Shown here in pieces: positions 35,811-48,099 of a stretch of DNA of 64,000 bases. Below the pieces are notes generated by a model, which saw nothing but the letters and a program-made list of their open reading frames with translations, had not been told where the DNA came from and searched no databases. Origin of the DNA: Muricea muricata (lineage: Eukaryota; Cnidaria; Anthozoa; Malacalcyonacea; Plexauridae). Each line of letters begins with the position of its first letter. Within the stretch, counting starts at the first letter, position 1. A program made the translations under genes and the position numbers. Where the stretch lies: the NCBI GenBank assembly GCA_963855995.1, contig OY979719.1:2852001-2916000 (forward strand), given 5' to 3'.

Positions 35811-37504
35811 TTATTCTGCGTATTTAAATGGTAAATATTTTAGTAATTGAATGTTACCTTTCTGATAAAAATCCGGCCTGCTCAGTGGCAATCTCTATTT
35901 TCTGTAATTAAATAAAATTCACTTTAATGTAATAATATGAAATAGAACAGTAGTCACATGATCAAACAGAACCTTCAATTCTGTATCTTAAGTCTGCGTC
36001 TTTTAGCTCTACAACTGGTTCGGACTAACGCTCTGACATTATTTTTATCACAAATTAACATATTGCCCACATTTCAGGTACACCGAGAGATATTGCGAGG
36101 CAACTGCGAGACAAATGTGATACGAGTTCAAATAGTTCTCTTTTGAGATGGCTTCCAGTCACTTTACGAGGGCCTTAACTTCAGGCCCTCGTTTCATTTC
36201 GTCATTAAACCCCCCTTCCTTTCCCCAATCCAAAAATATCAATCACTTTTCAACAATTTCTTCACGGTGTAAAGGTAACAAAATCGATCGATACTTTTTA
36301 CTTCGTGTTGGATTTTTACACAACGAATGTTACAGTAAAAAGTAGTTTAAAGAAATCCATCAACTAGAATTCAAACTATACAACAATGTGATGAAAGATA
36401 TTTAGCTTAACTTGAAATGTACAAATTTGCTGGGTCTGGAGAGCATTTTTACGCTAAACGCGCGTCAGTTTAAGTAAGTGAACTGAGTTTGCCAAAATCG
36501 TAATCGTACATGAAAAACGTTCACAATTAATTTTTTACCTTTACACCGTGAAGAAATTGTTGAAAGGTGATTGATATTTTTATAGATACTTGATAAATGT
36601 TGACGGTAGACATTTAAATCGGTTATCGTAACCACACGATGCATCGAAACAGACGAAGATATAGCGAAAATGTTACACCAATTCAGACCAAAGCAACTAA
36701 AAAACATCAACTCCGATTTGAGTATCTCCATATACAAACAAACAATAATAAGCTCGACATACCTGAAATAATATTACGTGGGGCAGCAATTTGACTTGTA
36801 TTTCCTTATTGAATATCTTGTCTCCTATTACACCCATACTTTTCAAGCCATTTATCCACAACAGAACAAAGCAAGAACAGTCCAATGAACACAAAAAAGC
36901 TCTCAGACGTAAGGGAAACATTGTTTCGAAACTTCAAGTTAAGAATTTCTTAAAACTTCGCATAAAACCGGAGTAAAAACCTCACAAAGATAAAGCTAAA
37001 AGATCACGCTCCTTCCGAATTCGTTCAAAAAACACGCTTGCAACAGTTCTCTGCCGCATCACAACATCGATCAGCGCTTTGTGAGCGCGTTTCCCCGCCC
37101 GATATACAAGCCCCTGATCCAATCTTCTGATCACCCCTTCTTTTCTTCCAGTACCCTCCCCCCCAGGGTCATACCTCCTCCCTTCACTTCAATCTTTATC
37201 TTTCCACAAACTTATTACTTACATTACCCCTCGTAGAGTACCCCTTTCGTCAACCCAATTCATTCTTTATCCTGTTTCTCCCCTTTTTTGTCTCACTGCC
37301 CATCCTATACGTGCAAGTTGTTCATTTATCACACATACAGCAGAATTCACTCAGTTTAACAATTACATTTATATGATCACTAAAAGTTTTAATTCCGCCT
37401 CGTCGTTACCTAGCACTAGTATAGATAATTAACTAAGCTGGTAAAGTTGATCACTTATATTTTACCTGATTTTACAATTCCGACAACCCATTCCGAAATC
37501 AACA
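35811..37504. other. Non-coding stretch with one inverted repeat (36239-36583)
   Basis: CAATCACTTTTCAACAATTT at 36,239 faces its complement at 36,583, arms of about 45 bp. A C-rich segment at 37,090-37,260 has no recognised feature. Confidence 0.45.
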
Positions 37505-37610
37505 TCTCCATAACTGCAACGAGTCTGAAGTGGGGTTCAACCCGCGATCTCGGAGGTGACAGGCGCTTGCTCTGACGATTGCGCAACTTGGTCATCACTG
37601 TGCAAGATCA
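37505..37610 (-). mobile_element. tRNA-derived SINE head, inverted copy
   Basis: Complement reads GACCAAGTTGCGCAATCGTC ... GGGTTGAACCCC, matching the element at 30,160. It abuts the LINE fragment that follows. Confidence 0.6.
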
Positions 37611-37639
37611 AACAATCCTACACGAGAGATGGTCATCCT

Positions 37640-38210
37640 ACGGAGATGGTCATACACGGTAAAATATCTCGGCCACTTCCTGAGCCTTTGCCTATGATTA
37701 CTCGCAAAAGTTGGTTGAAGATATTAGGTGTAACGTTTCAAGAAAATCCTACTATGTGGGACTAGCAAATGAATGAGTTAATGAGTAGAGTTTGCAGCAG
37801 ACTGTATATTATCCGGACTTGTAAATACTATGGGTTTTCTAGTAAAGAATTGGATCTTCTGTTTCATAGTCTTATTTTATCAATATTAGTTTTTGGTATA
37901 GAGGTCTGGGGATGTGCGTCGTATTCTAAGTACCTCAGTCAAATAGACAATTTTTTAAAACGTTCATACAAGTATGGATATCTTGCACAAGAATTATCTA
38001 TTGTCGACATGTTAAACAACAAAGACAGAGTCCTATGGAAGAAAATAACTACAGATCCCAACCATGCCTTGAAAACCTTGTTACCTCCTCAACGACAACT
38101 CGAATTACGCGACCGAGGACATAAATATGAACTACCGAGAGTTAGAACACAACGATTTAAAAGAGTGTTTGTCAATAGATGTCTTTTTAACTTCATATGA
38201 TATTTTATAA
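37640..38210 (+). pseudogene. LINE reverse-transcriptase 3' fragment
   Basis: KILGVTFQENPTMWD, a stop (TAG), then MNELMSRVCSRLYIIRTCKY and LFHSLILSILVFGIEVWGCA, the tail region following the RT palm in LINEs. Only the C-terminal part is left. It belongs to a different family from the 33.4 kb element. Confidence 0.7.
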
Positions 38211-38391
38211 TATAATTCCAATACGATTAGAACAAATTTGGAATAATTAATATAAATGGACTTTTGTCTTAATATTCAATTACTAGTACTATATATCGTA
38301 GGAAATAATTTAATATGAACTGTTATTATTATTGCTACTGTAAGCCCACACGTTTGTTGTGAGGCATTGTTTTTACATTTCAAAATAAAGA

Positions 38392-38394
<3 letters not shown>

Positions 38395-38443
<49 letters not shown>

Positions 38444-38510
38444 TTCAAAATAAAGAGTTATATATATAATATACAATATATATATACATATATATGTATA
38501 TATATAAACT
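38395..38510. repeat. (TA)n microsatellite tract
   Basis: Alternating TA from 38,395 to about 38,436, repeated after CAAAATAAAGAG. It probably grew from the LINE 3' tail. Confidence 0.85.
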
Positions 38511-38538
38511 TTTTCGCGTTGCATTGCGTTTCACTGTA

Positions 38539-38729
38539 AAGCCTGGTTTCCATTTGGTCGTAACTGTCGTAGCAAAGTACTAGTTATTCTCGACGATGTG
38601 ATATAGTGTAGATCTACCTCTTCTTTTGTAGTGGCTGTATTTAAATTAGTCATAGTAAGTGTAGATCTGCGTACATACTCTATCACATCGGTCACTTTGA
38701 TATTTTCACGACTAAATGGAAACTAGGCT
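38539..38729. mobile_element. MITE with TA duplication
   Basis: AAGCCTGGTTTCCATTTGGT at the left and CTAAATGGAAACTAGGCT at the right, TA on each side, and inner arms GATGTGATATAGTGTAGATC / GATCTGCG...CTATCACATC. Confidence 0.7.
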
Positions 38730-38765
38730 TACCTCGACTAATTTCAGTGTATTAGCTCCTCAAAC

Positions 38766-39296
38766 GTGATGATGTATGCAGATGACACAGTAATATACTT
38801 CTCTGGAAAAACAATTGCAGAATTGGATATCACTCCAGGTACAGATAATAATAATATCTCAATCTGGATGCAGGCAAATAAACTGTTTTTAAATAAGGAA
38901 AAAACAGACGTCGTGATCTATGGAACGCGCCGAAATCCTCGGTTAAAGGACAATATGAGCTTATTATATGAAGGAGCTGAACTCAGAAGAGTTTTTACCT
39001 AAAAATACCTGGGCGTGTTTCTCGACCAACATCACTCATGTGGATTATCATGTAGTTTTAAAGTTGGACGGTTGGTTCTCGCGTGCGCAAACTCTTGCGT
39101 GATTCAAAGACTAATTAAAACCTGGCGCGTGCAGAATACGAAAATGCTTAAATCCTGCCAAACACTACCATATCTGCGCCATTCTGGATCGCGTTTCTCG
39201 TGGGATTATCTTGGCTCTATACAAGATCGAAGCCTCAGTTTACACACCCTAAAACCAGCGAACTTCCTCAAAATATTTCAATATCTTCAGAATTAG
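38766..39296 (+). pseudogene. LINE reverse-transcriptase remnant with YADD, frameshifted
   Basis: MMMYADDTVIYFSGKTIAEL through NKLFLNKEKTDVVIYGTR, then a TAA, then KYLGVFLDQHHSC. Downstream frames shift. Clearly dead. Confidence 0.75.
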
Positions 39297-39570
39297 CATC
39301 AGCTCCTAACAGACTGGGTAGTCCTTGGACTTCCACGCGCGACATCATCATACGAAAATGTATCAGAGGCCGGTTGTATAAAGCTCTTAACTGCTTTTCA
39401 ACTACCCAAAAAGTAGTTAAATAGTGGTTAACTTTAAATAAGGTTTTGATGCAACACAGGTAGCACAGACAAAGCCATTTGAATATAAATTAGGTGAATT
39501 AGTGCTTCAGGCAATTAAGCATTCTTAAAAATATAATTCCATTATAAGTATTCCCAGAGTTTATACCTAA

Positions 39571-40540
39571 GTCCAAAGTTAGTTTATTCTTAAGAGACCA
39601 GTGGTACAGTAGTGCATACAAAATTTCAACTGATTTCGATGCACAATGATAAGGCTCTGAATAAGGGCAGGTAGCGCATAGAAAGAGCCATTAGGAGGTT
39701 AAATGGGTTCAACTGATTTTGATGCAAAATGGAAATGTTTTAAATCAAGACAGGTAGCACATAGAAAGAGCCATTGGGAGGCCAAATGGGTTAAACCATG
39801 GGCAAGCTGAATGATAACTAGAATGCATTTCAAGAACTCCAAACTAAGTTTTTTCACAAACAATGCGTCATTTGGACAATTCCACCAAGTTTCAATGAAT
39901 TCCGTCACAAATTCCACATTTTCAAAATTTCAGGTACAATTATGCAACAATTACCAATGAGGAAAAAGTTACAAGAGATATCTTCAACTAACCTTTTCCA
40001 AATATAATGAGACAAGTCCAAAGTTAGTTTATTCTAAAGAGACCAGCGGTACAGTGATGCGTGCAAAATTTCAACTGATTTCAATGCAAAATGCAAAGGT
40101 TCTGAATCAAGACAGGTAGCACATAGAAAGAGCCATTGGGAGGCTAAATGGGTAAAATCATGGGCAAGCTGAATGATAACTAGAATGCATTTCAAATACT
40201 CCGAACTAAGTTTTTTCACAAACAATGCGTCATTGGGACATTCCCACCAAGTTTCAATGAATTCCGTCACAAATTGCACATTTTCAAAATTTCAGGTACA
40301 ATTATGCAACAATTAGCAATGAGGAAAAAGTTACAACAAGAGGTATCTCCCACTAAGCTTTTCCAAATATAATGAGACAAGTCCAAAGTTAGTTTATTCT
40401 TAAGAGAGCAGCAGTACAGTGATGCGTGCAAAATTTCAACTGATTTCGATGCAAAATGCAAAGGTTCTGAATCAAGACAGGTAGCACATAGAAAGAGCCA
40501 TTGGGAGGCCAAATGGGTAAAACCATGGGGGAGGTTAAAA
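39571..40540. repeat. Three tandem units (445 and 365 bp)
   Basis: GTCCAAAGTTAGTTTATTCT starts units at 39,571, 40,016 and 40,381. Each unit contains GACAGGTAGCACATAGAAAG. A minus-strand frame of about 72-81 codons (FVTEFIETWW, PNDALFVKKLS, QWLFLCATCLD) stays open in successive units but has no recognised function. Confidence 0.8.
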
Positions 40541-40570
40541 TATAACGATACATATATAACTCCGAACTTT

Positions 40571-40811
40571 GCTCAAGCGCAGTAGTTCCTCGGATCGATT
40601 CCTCAAAATTTAGAAGGAGTGCCGTAAAAGTTCACTGCTTCATGTTAATTGACCAATCAGAATGCTATATCTTATTCATGAGCATTCTCTGATTGGTCAA
40701 AATGGTCAAGGAACAGGAGTTGCAAACTTTTAAGGAACTCCTTCAAAATTTTGAGGAATTATGGGAGGAATTGATCAGAGGGATTGATCAGAGGAACTGC
40801 TTGACCTGAGC
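40571..40811. mobile_element. Foldback MITE
   Basis: GCTCAAGCGCAGTAGTTCCT at the left mirrors GAACTGCTTGACCTGAGC at the right, with inner arms TCCTCAAAATTTAGAAGGAG and CTCCTTCAAAATTTTGAGGA and a core AATCAGAATGC / GCATTCTCTGATT. Confidence 0.65.
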
Positions 40812-42350
40812 AGATGAATTGGTCAAATATTTTCTGAGAAGTCCTCTATTGGCACGACTATAAGCCTTACAGCCTTCAAAAGTTCAAAGTATGTTCTCAC
40901 ACCTCACACCTTCAATAAAACGTAAATAAAATAGGTTTAATGTGCAGAAGATCATGCAGTGAGTGACTTTGTTAAACAAAAAGACAGAGTGAGGATAAAA
41001 TGCCAGATTAACATCTTCAGCGGAGGTTCTACTTATCCCACAGGTTAATAAAACATTTAGGAATTGTATTCTATCCCATAGGCACTTAAATACAAGTGCT
41101 GGTAAATAAATACAAATGCCAGTAAATATCATAGATCTGATTTATCATAGTGGCTAGTACTTTCCTGGGATTACTAATTCCAAACAGAGGGCCTTTGCTT
41201 GGAACATCTAATTACTGATTTGCAGATAATTTGCAAACTGATTGTTCTTCCACTTGTTGCTTTTCTCAAACTAATTTTTTTGGAATTCAAATAAAGTTGC
41301 CAATGAAAATAGTTGACATATGCAAACATTTGTCTGAGCTGATGCCACAGCAAAATTTTAAATGCAATATTTCTGCACATGTTTAATAGATGACATAACC
41401 AGTTTACAAATCCTAAATGACTTGTCAAACTATGTAATGAAAGAAGCCTTTTCGCTATATTTGAACCTATTAATCAAACTGTACCGGTACAAGTAAAATA
41501 AAATGTAGGTCAGTTGCTGCTTGGTAACAGCACTGTGAACAGTTAGAATGGAAACATACTTTCTTTCTTTTCCTGGGACTAATAATGAATTGGCAGTTAA
41601 TGTTCAGTGAAAATCAATGAGAGACTGCCTTTAGTCTATAAAAGGTTGCAAACAAGGGCAAGTTGAAAACAATCAGGAAGATAAATATGATTATTTGGTA
41701 TTCGAAAGTACAAATACTAAAACAAAGTGCTGCATACTCTGCCCAAATGTCCAGGACCCCCCCCCCCCAAAAAAGAGCACACACAAGGTGAACAAAACCA
41801 GGTCAAACTATAATATGAACTACAATAATAAATATATCAACTACAATAATAAATATATCAACTATAACTCGCTAATTTATACTATACACATTACAGGGGT
41901 GATTCGCATATAAAACACAAGCAAACTTGCATTATTTGGGTAAATAAATAGACACAATGACAGCATGCCAAGGCTATCGAGTATTATAATATGGTAATAT
42001 GGCCTTGCTGTATATTTTATACACGCTTCACGAATAAAATATTCCTATGAACTCTATACAAATATTAATATTTATATATTATTCATAAAACTGACCTGAC
42101 AGGAAAGTGATTTAAACGGCGTTGTTGTTGACTTCGTCGGAACTGCAAATGTGAAAAATTGCACGTACGGTCAAAAACTTTTTTGTCTGCCTTCCTCCAC
42201 AATAGCTCCCGCACACATTGACTTAACGGATGCTAGTTTAGTCGCCTTTTGAGTAAATGGATATTCTCATTCATGACACAAAGAAGCTCGTCGAGTGAAT
42301 CAGTTGATACATGTCTTTATATATTAACGAGCGTCAAGTAAAATTTACGG
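40812..42350. other. No supported gene
   Basis: AT-rich. It contains a C-run followed by A-run at 41,758-41,775 and a short AATAAATATATCAACTAC repeat near 41,825-41,865. Confidence 0.45.
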
Positions 42351-42358
42351 AATACAGC

Positions 42359-42700
42359 CAGTGGCGGCGCCAGGGCATTGAAGTTGGGGGGGGGGGGGAC
42401 AATCTAGGGGGTTCGAGAGCATGCTCCCCCGCGAAAATTTTGAAATCTGGAATCCCTGACATGCAATTTCCTGGATTTTCCGGGTAGTAATGAAGTGAAT
42501 TCTCAAGATCATAAAGAAACTTGAACGCACAATTTTTCGTAACTCTACATGTGTATTTGTTAGACCTTGATACGCTGATAAATCCTACCGTACCCCCCCC
42601 CTCTTTCTGATCGGATTTGGACGAATTAGAAAATTGGTCTCGATGAGAAATGGGGGGGGGGGGACGAGTCCCCCCAGTCCACCCCGTGGCGCCGCTACTG
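42359..42700. mobile_element. hAT-like MITE, 342 bp
   Basis: TIRs CAGTGGCGGCGCCAGGG and CAGTAGCGGCGCCACGGGG (right complemented). A perfect 8-bp target duplication AATACAGC sits at 42,351-42,358 and 42,701-42,708. Interior has long G-runs and a CATGCTCCCCCGCGAAAATT motif also seen in the 49.3 kb element. Confidence 0.9.
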
Positions 42701-42775
42701 AATACAGCCAGTATAATGTCGATGTGCAAAGTCACAATATATGAAACATCCTCCTGAAGTCGCTTGGACAGTACC

Positions 42776-43328
42776 AAACCGTAGCACTCTCCTACACAGA
42801 GGCTTTTTGGCACTTTTGCTATTTTTTGGTTGGATAGCAAAAGTGCCAAAAAGCCTCTGCGTAGAGGAGAGTGAAACCGTAGCATTTTGCTACATTCTAA
42901 TTGGCTTCCTTCGACTAACCGTTGCAAACCAATCATAATGCTGCATTTGCCGATTTCTGCTGCGGTCAGTTTCAATGTGACCACTGCAAAAATTTGTCAA
43001 TTCTTGGTTTGCACATGACGTCATTTCGTGTCATTGGGCGCCATCTTGGTTGACTCTGCAAATTACTTCAGCTGTTTGCAGCGAAGTACTTGTGTCAATT
43101 TACTATTTGATCGTTAGTTTTAGCGTATTATGAATGATACTTTAAAGATGTATGGCTCGATAGGATCAGAAATAATGAATAGATACTTTGTGGTTGCCAT
43201 GTGTTTCAAAAGTCAACCAAGATGGCGTCGATTGCAAACCACCTATACAGCGCTTGATTGGTTTGCTACAGTTAGACCATACGAGACGCAGCAAGCCAAT
43301 CAGAATGAGCCAACGCTACGGTTTGCAA
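42776..43328. mobile_element. Foldback element with a strong inner hairpin
   Basis: Outer ends CAAACCGTAGC and GCTACGGTTTG, inner pairs GCGCCATCTTGGTTGACT / AGTCAACCAAGATGGCG. A hairpin at 42,784-42,873 has arms of about 40 bp around GCCAAAAAGCCTCTG. Confidence 0.65.
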
Positions 43329-44392
43329 TGACACGCTGCTGCTTCAGAACGATGCGACATTATCGCTCAAAAAACCCGCAAATAGGGAATTTTTTGGGCG
43401 GAATTTCTCGAAAAAACTGAATTTATTACTATTACTTTAAAAAAGTGATTACGTTAACTACGATTAGTGAAAACATCAACCAATCAGAACAACGTATTTA
43501 GCACTTAATCACTAATCAACTACAAAAAAGTGATTAAGAATTTTATACAACCACCCCTGGAAAGAAAACCTTTATTGAATTAGCTGTACAAGCAATCGTC
43601 AGAGCAAGCGATCGTAGGTTAGATCTTCAACTTTTGACACACTTAGGAAATAGTTGTAAAAGAGTTATGAAATTTGCATCAATTAAAGCCTGTGTGTTTA
43701 CTCCTACAGGTAAGCACTGTATGTGTTCTCTCGCAGAAGACTATAGTCTATTCCAGCAAGAGATATGATCAAATATGCAAATAATAAATGAACTTTTAAT
43801 TACTCTCTAACTTGCGCTCTAATTGACGTACCAGGCATGATGCTGCTACCGGGTTCATTCTCCGATAGAGATAATTCCCCGAGACCACACGGGGGACCAG
43901 AACCAAGAAACCTGATATCATTTGCAATCTTAATGAGACCATTGTTCAATCATCCGGTTTCCAAATGAAAAATTGTTTCTATTGTTTATACAACTTCATT
44001 TAATTACGTGAGAAGACTGAATTTCAAAACTCAATTCAAGATCGTGTTTTGGGAGCCGTTTTACGGTCCTAAAAATTGCCTGAAAAAACCCCCTGACTTC
44101 AACGGAACCTTCTGCATTAAGTTAGCGTTCCAGTTTGTATTATAGACTTATAGACATTTAGTATAAATTTCCAAGTGACTATTGATTTTCCTGCACCCTG
44201 ATTGGTCAAGATTCACTGTCTCTGAAGTGATAGTCGCTGGCCAGTGACTATAGCTTTTTGCTTTTTGCAATTTTTATAACAAAAATAATTTGAAGTGAAA
44301 TTTGGTAAAGTAGTGTTGATTATTATTTGTAAACACCTGGAAACGCTCAGGCTCGGTGATTACAAGCCTATATTCTATAGGCTTGTAATCTC
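43329..44392. other. No gene; SINE fragment at 43575-43640
   Basis: CAATCGTCAGAGCAAGCGAT matches the SINE at 30,160. 44,355-44,388 is a hairpin (GATTACAAGCC / GGCTTGTAATC). Nothing else was supported. Confidence 0.4.
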
Positions 44393-44935
44393 CTCGTCTT
44401 CGGCGACTATTTGTTAAATAGTTGAATTGTTCTTCTATTGAGAAACCTTCATGATCTGCACACGCTATACAACACCTGGTAAATGATAATGACGTTAGTC
44501 CTGCTATCGTTGCCGCCATTTTCTCAGCAAAGCCAATGCTGGTGTTCAGTCCTGTTCCTACGGCAGTCCCGCCAATGGCAAGTTCAAACACTCTTGGCAA
44601 AGTGTTCAAAACTCGTTGTTTACCGTACTTCAACTGGGTCGCATAACCTGAGAATTCTTGACCAAGAGTTAGTGGTGTTCCATCCTAAAAGATATCATAC
44701 GTTTCGTGTATTTAAGTACATGTCACGTTTTTCTGATGTCTGTTCTGACTGTACAGTGTAAATACTCTAAAATAGTTGTTGTATAGGTACTATATTACCT
44801 TGAGTAGTGTGCAAGAATTGAGCCAAATCCGAAAGCTGTGCGCAAACAAGTCGACAGTTTCCGAGCGACAAAAGGGACCGAGCAGCGGTGGGAGAAATCA
44901 GACATTTTAATTAACAATTAGTCGCCGAAGGCGAT
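44393..44935. mobile_element. Inverted repeats bracketing the fumarase exon
   Basis: CTCGTCTTCGGCGACTATTT at the left faces AATTAGTCGCCGAAGGCGAT at the right, arms of about 25 bp. Together they could be the ends of one element that carries the exon, or two unrelated MITE ends. No clean target duplication was identified. Confidence 0.4.
44476..44684 (-). pseudogene. Isolated fumarate hydratase (class II) exon
   Basis: A TTTTAG acceptor, then 69 codons plus 2 bases ending at a GTGTTG donor. The translation starts [20 protein letters not shown] and includes [20 protein letters not shown] and GFAEKMAAT, which match the class II fumarase core, where [11 protein letters not shown] and [10 protein letters not shown] are strongly conserved. 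Fumarase interconverts fumarate and malate in mitochondria and cytosol. Some conserved positions look altered (NTSIGF where NTRIGF is usual; TSLSF where TGLPF is usual). No neighbouring fumarase exon was found on either side, so this is probably a duplicated or captured exon, not the working gene. Confidence 0.8.
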
Positions 44936-45026
44936 GTCTACTAATAATAATCCACTAAACTGTACAAAAATTCACTTTTTATTCAGTACTGTATAAAAAA
45001 GCAAAACACACAGTGTGTCTTGGATA

Positions 45027-45297
45027 CAGTAGGATTGCAACGCAAAGAGAAAAAGAGATGTGTTGTTATTCTCATCAAAACTAACGTTGCCAAATGCCAA
45101 TGTCGGCAGTGCAGTCAAAAACACGCAAAAATTTAGGATCTTTGACACTTTCACAAATGAAACTTAAGACTAAATAGTTCTGATGTGAAAAAGATATGAT
45201 CAAATAAAGAATTTGGCTCCAAAGCGTCGGTTGTATTTTCCCCCACATCATTGATTGGCCGAGATTGCAAGGTTGTAGTTTATCGATATCGATCTGC
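45027..45297 (-). pseudogene. Decayed apple-domain exon related to gene B
   Basis: Plus-strand sequence from TTGCAACGCAAAGAG to GATCGATCTGCAA-like text aligns with 8,410-8,707 of gene B, including shared strings GCAGTGCAGT, AAAAACACGCA, TTTGACACTTTCACAAAT and GATATGATCAAAT. Internal deletions remove apple cysteines and the frame. It ends at the first satellite monomer. Confidence 0.7.
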
Positions 45298-45299
45298 AA

Positions 45300-48099
45300 A
45301 AATTGACTTCAGCCAGGCTTGAACCTGACCAACTTGCTTATAGTTTATCCACACCAAAACCTGGCAACACCCAGTCATGTCTGTACATGGCATTTAAATT
45401 GTTGACTTCAACCACCTTTTCCTCTTTATTTCATTCCAAATTTTTTGCCCAACGCCTGTACCCACTGCACCAATCGTTCATCGGTGTTAGCATGAGATGT
45501 AATTTATTCACTTTAACCATTTTTCCACCATTTTAAGCCAAAATATTTGCAAAGGACTTTAGCGGGATTTGAGCCAGACCAAGTGCAACTCACACTAACA
45601 CCTGTCACCACTGCACCATCCCATCTTGACCGAGCTTAAATGTAAATTGTTGACATTAACAATTTTTTCCTTTATTTCAATCCAAAACGTCTGCAAATGA
45701 CTTTAACAGAGTTTGAACCAGACCAATTGCTAATTCAGACCAAAGCCTGTAACACTGCATCACTCATTCATATGTTGAAAATAAGATGTTAATTACTGAC
45801 TTTAATGATTATTTTCTTCATTTTTACCCCAAAATGATTGCAAAGGACTTTAGCAGGACTTGAACCAGACGAATTGCTAATTCAGGCCAAAGCCTGTACC
45901 ACTACATCACTCAATCATGTTTGAAGAAAGGTGTTAATTATTGAGCTTGATAATTATTTCCTTTATTTTTACCCAAAAATGATTGCAAAGGACTTTAGCA
46001 GGACTTGAACCAGACCAATTGCTAATTCAGGCCAAAGCCTGTACCACCACATCACTCAATCATGTTTGAAGAAAGGTGTTAATTATTGAGCTTGATAATT
46101 ATTTCCTTTATTTTTACCCCAAAATGATTGAAAAGGACTTTAGCAGGACTTGAACCAGACCAATTGCTAATTCAGGCCAAAGCCTGTACCACCACATCAC
46201 TCAATCATGTTTGTAGAAAGGTGTTAATTATTGAGCTTGATAATTATTTCCTTTATTTTTACCCCAAAATGATTGCAAAGGACTTTAGCAGGACTTGAAC
46301 CAGACCAATTGCTAATTTAGGCCAAAGCCTGTACCACTACATCACTCAATCATGTTTGAAGAAAGGGGTTAATTATTGAGCTTAATAATTATTTCCTTTA
46401 TTTTTACCCCAAAATGTTTGCAAAGCGCGTTAGCAGGATTTGAACCAGACGAATTCTTAACTCTGGCCAAAGCCTGTAACACCACATCACTCCATCATGT
46501 TTCGTAATAGGTGTTAATTATTGACTTTAATCATTAGTTCCTTTATTTTTACCTCAAAATGTTTGCAAAGGACTTGAGGAGGATTTGAACCAGACCAATT
46601 GCTAATTCAAGCCGAAGTCTGTACCACTGCATTACTCAATCGTGTTTGAAACAGGATGCTAATTATCGACTTTAACCATTATTTCCTTTATTTTTACCCA
46701 AAAATTATTGCAAAGGACTTTAGAAGGATTTGAACCAGACCAATTGCTAAATCAGGCCAAAGCCTGTACCACTGCATTACTCAATCTTGTTTGCAAAAAG
46801 GTGTTAATTATTGACTTTAATAATTATTTCCTTTATTTTTACCCAAAAATGTTTGCAAAGGATCTTAGCAGCATTTGAACCAGACCAATTGCTAATTCAG
46901 GCCAAAGCCTGTAACACTGCACCACTCAATCATTTTTTAAAAAAGGATGTTAATTATTGACTTTAATGATTATTTTCTTCATTTTTACCCCAAAATGATT
47001 AAAAAGGACTTTAGCAGGATATGAACCAGACCAATTGCTAATTCAGGCCAAAGCCTGTAACACTACGTCACTCAATCACATTTTAAAAAAGGATGTTAAT
47101 TATTGACTTTAATGATTATTTCCTTTATTTTTACCCAAAAATGATTGCAAAGGACTTTAGAAGGATATGAACCAGACCAAATGCTAATTCAGGCCAAAGC
47201 CTGTAACACTACATCACTCAATCACTTTTTAAAAAAGGATGTTAATTATTGACTTTAATGATTATTTCCTTTATTTTTACCCAAAAATGATTGCAAAGGA
47301 CTTTAGAAGGATTTGAACCAGACCAATTGCTAAATCAGGCCAAAGTCTGTACCACTGCATTACTCAATCTTGTTTGCAAAAAGGTGTTAATTATTGACTT
47401 TAATAATTATTTCCTTTATTTTTACCCAAAAATGTTTGCAAAGGATCTTAGCAGCATTTGAACCAGACCAATTGCTAATTCAGGCCAAAGCCTGTACCAC
47501 TACATCACTCAATCATGTTTGAAGAAAGGTGTTAATTATTGAGCTTAATGATTATTTCCTTTATTTTTACCCCAAAATGATTGCAAAGGACTTTAGCAGG
47601 ATTTGCACCAGACCAATTCCCAACTCTGGCCAAAGCCTGTACCACCACATCACTCCATCATGTTTGGAAATAGGTGTTAATTGTTGACTTTAATCATTAG
47701 TTCCTTTATTTTTACCTCAAAATGTTTGCAAAGGACTCGAGGAGGATTTGAACCAATTGCTAATATAAGCCTAAGTCTGTACCACTGCATCACTCAAACA
47801 TGTTTAAAATAGGATCCTAATTATTGACTTCAATCATTTTTCCCTTTATTTTTACCCCAAAATGATTGCAAAGGACTTTAGCAGGATTTGAACCAGACCA
47901 ATTGCTAAATCAGGCCAAAGCCTGTACCACTGCATTACTCGATCTTATTTGCAAAAAGGTGTTAATTATTGACTTTAATAATTATTTCCTTTATTTTTAC
48001 CCCAAAATGTTAACAAAGGACTTTAGCAGCATTTAAACCAGACCAATCGCTAATTGCATCAAGCCAAAGCCTGTAACACTGCACCACTCAATCATTTTT
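45300..48099 (-). repeat. 145-bp tRNA-like satellite, block I
   Basis: About 19 monomers. Spacing between equivalent CAAAGGACTT sites is 145 bp (45,841; 45,986; 46,131; 46,276; 46,421; 46,566; 46,711). On the minus strand each has an A-box-like TGATGCAGTGG and, 32 bases on, GGTTCAAATCC, which fits the pol III B box GGTTCRANYCC. T4-T6 runs follow at about 20 and about 85 bases. The first three units (45,300-45,780) are degenerate, as at a satellite edge. Confidence 0.9.

Noticed and set aside
42334-42984. 216-residue minus-strand frame
   Set aside because: It runs through a hAT-like MITE, G-runs and a hairpin; no domain seen.
45300-48099. CRISPR-like array of regular repeats
   Set aside because: The whole 145-bp unit repeats without unique spacers, in a eukaryotic genome.
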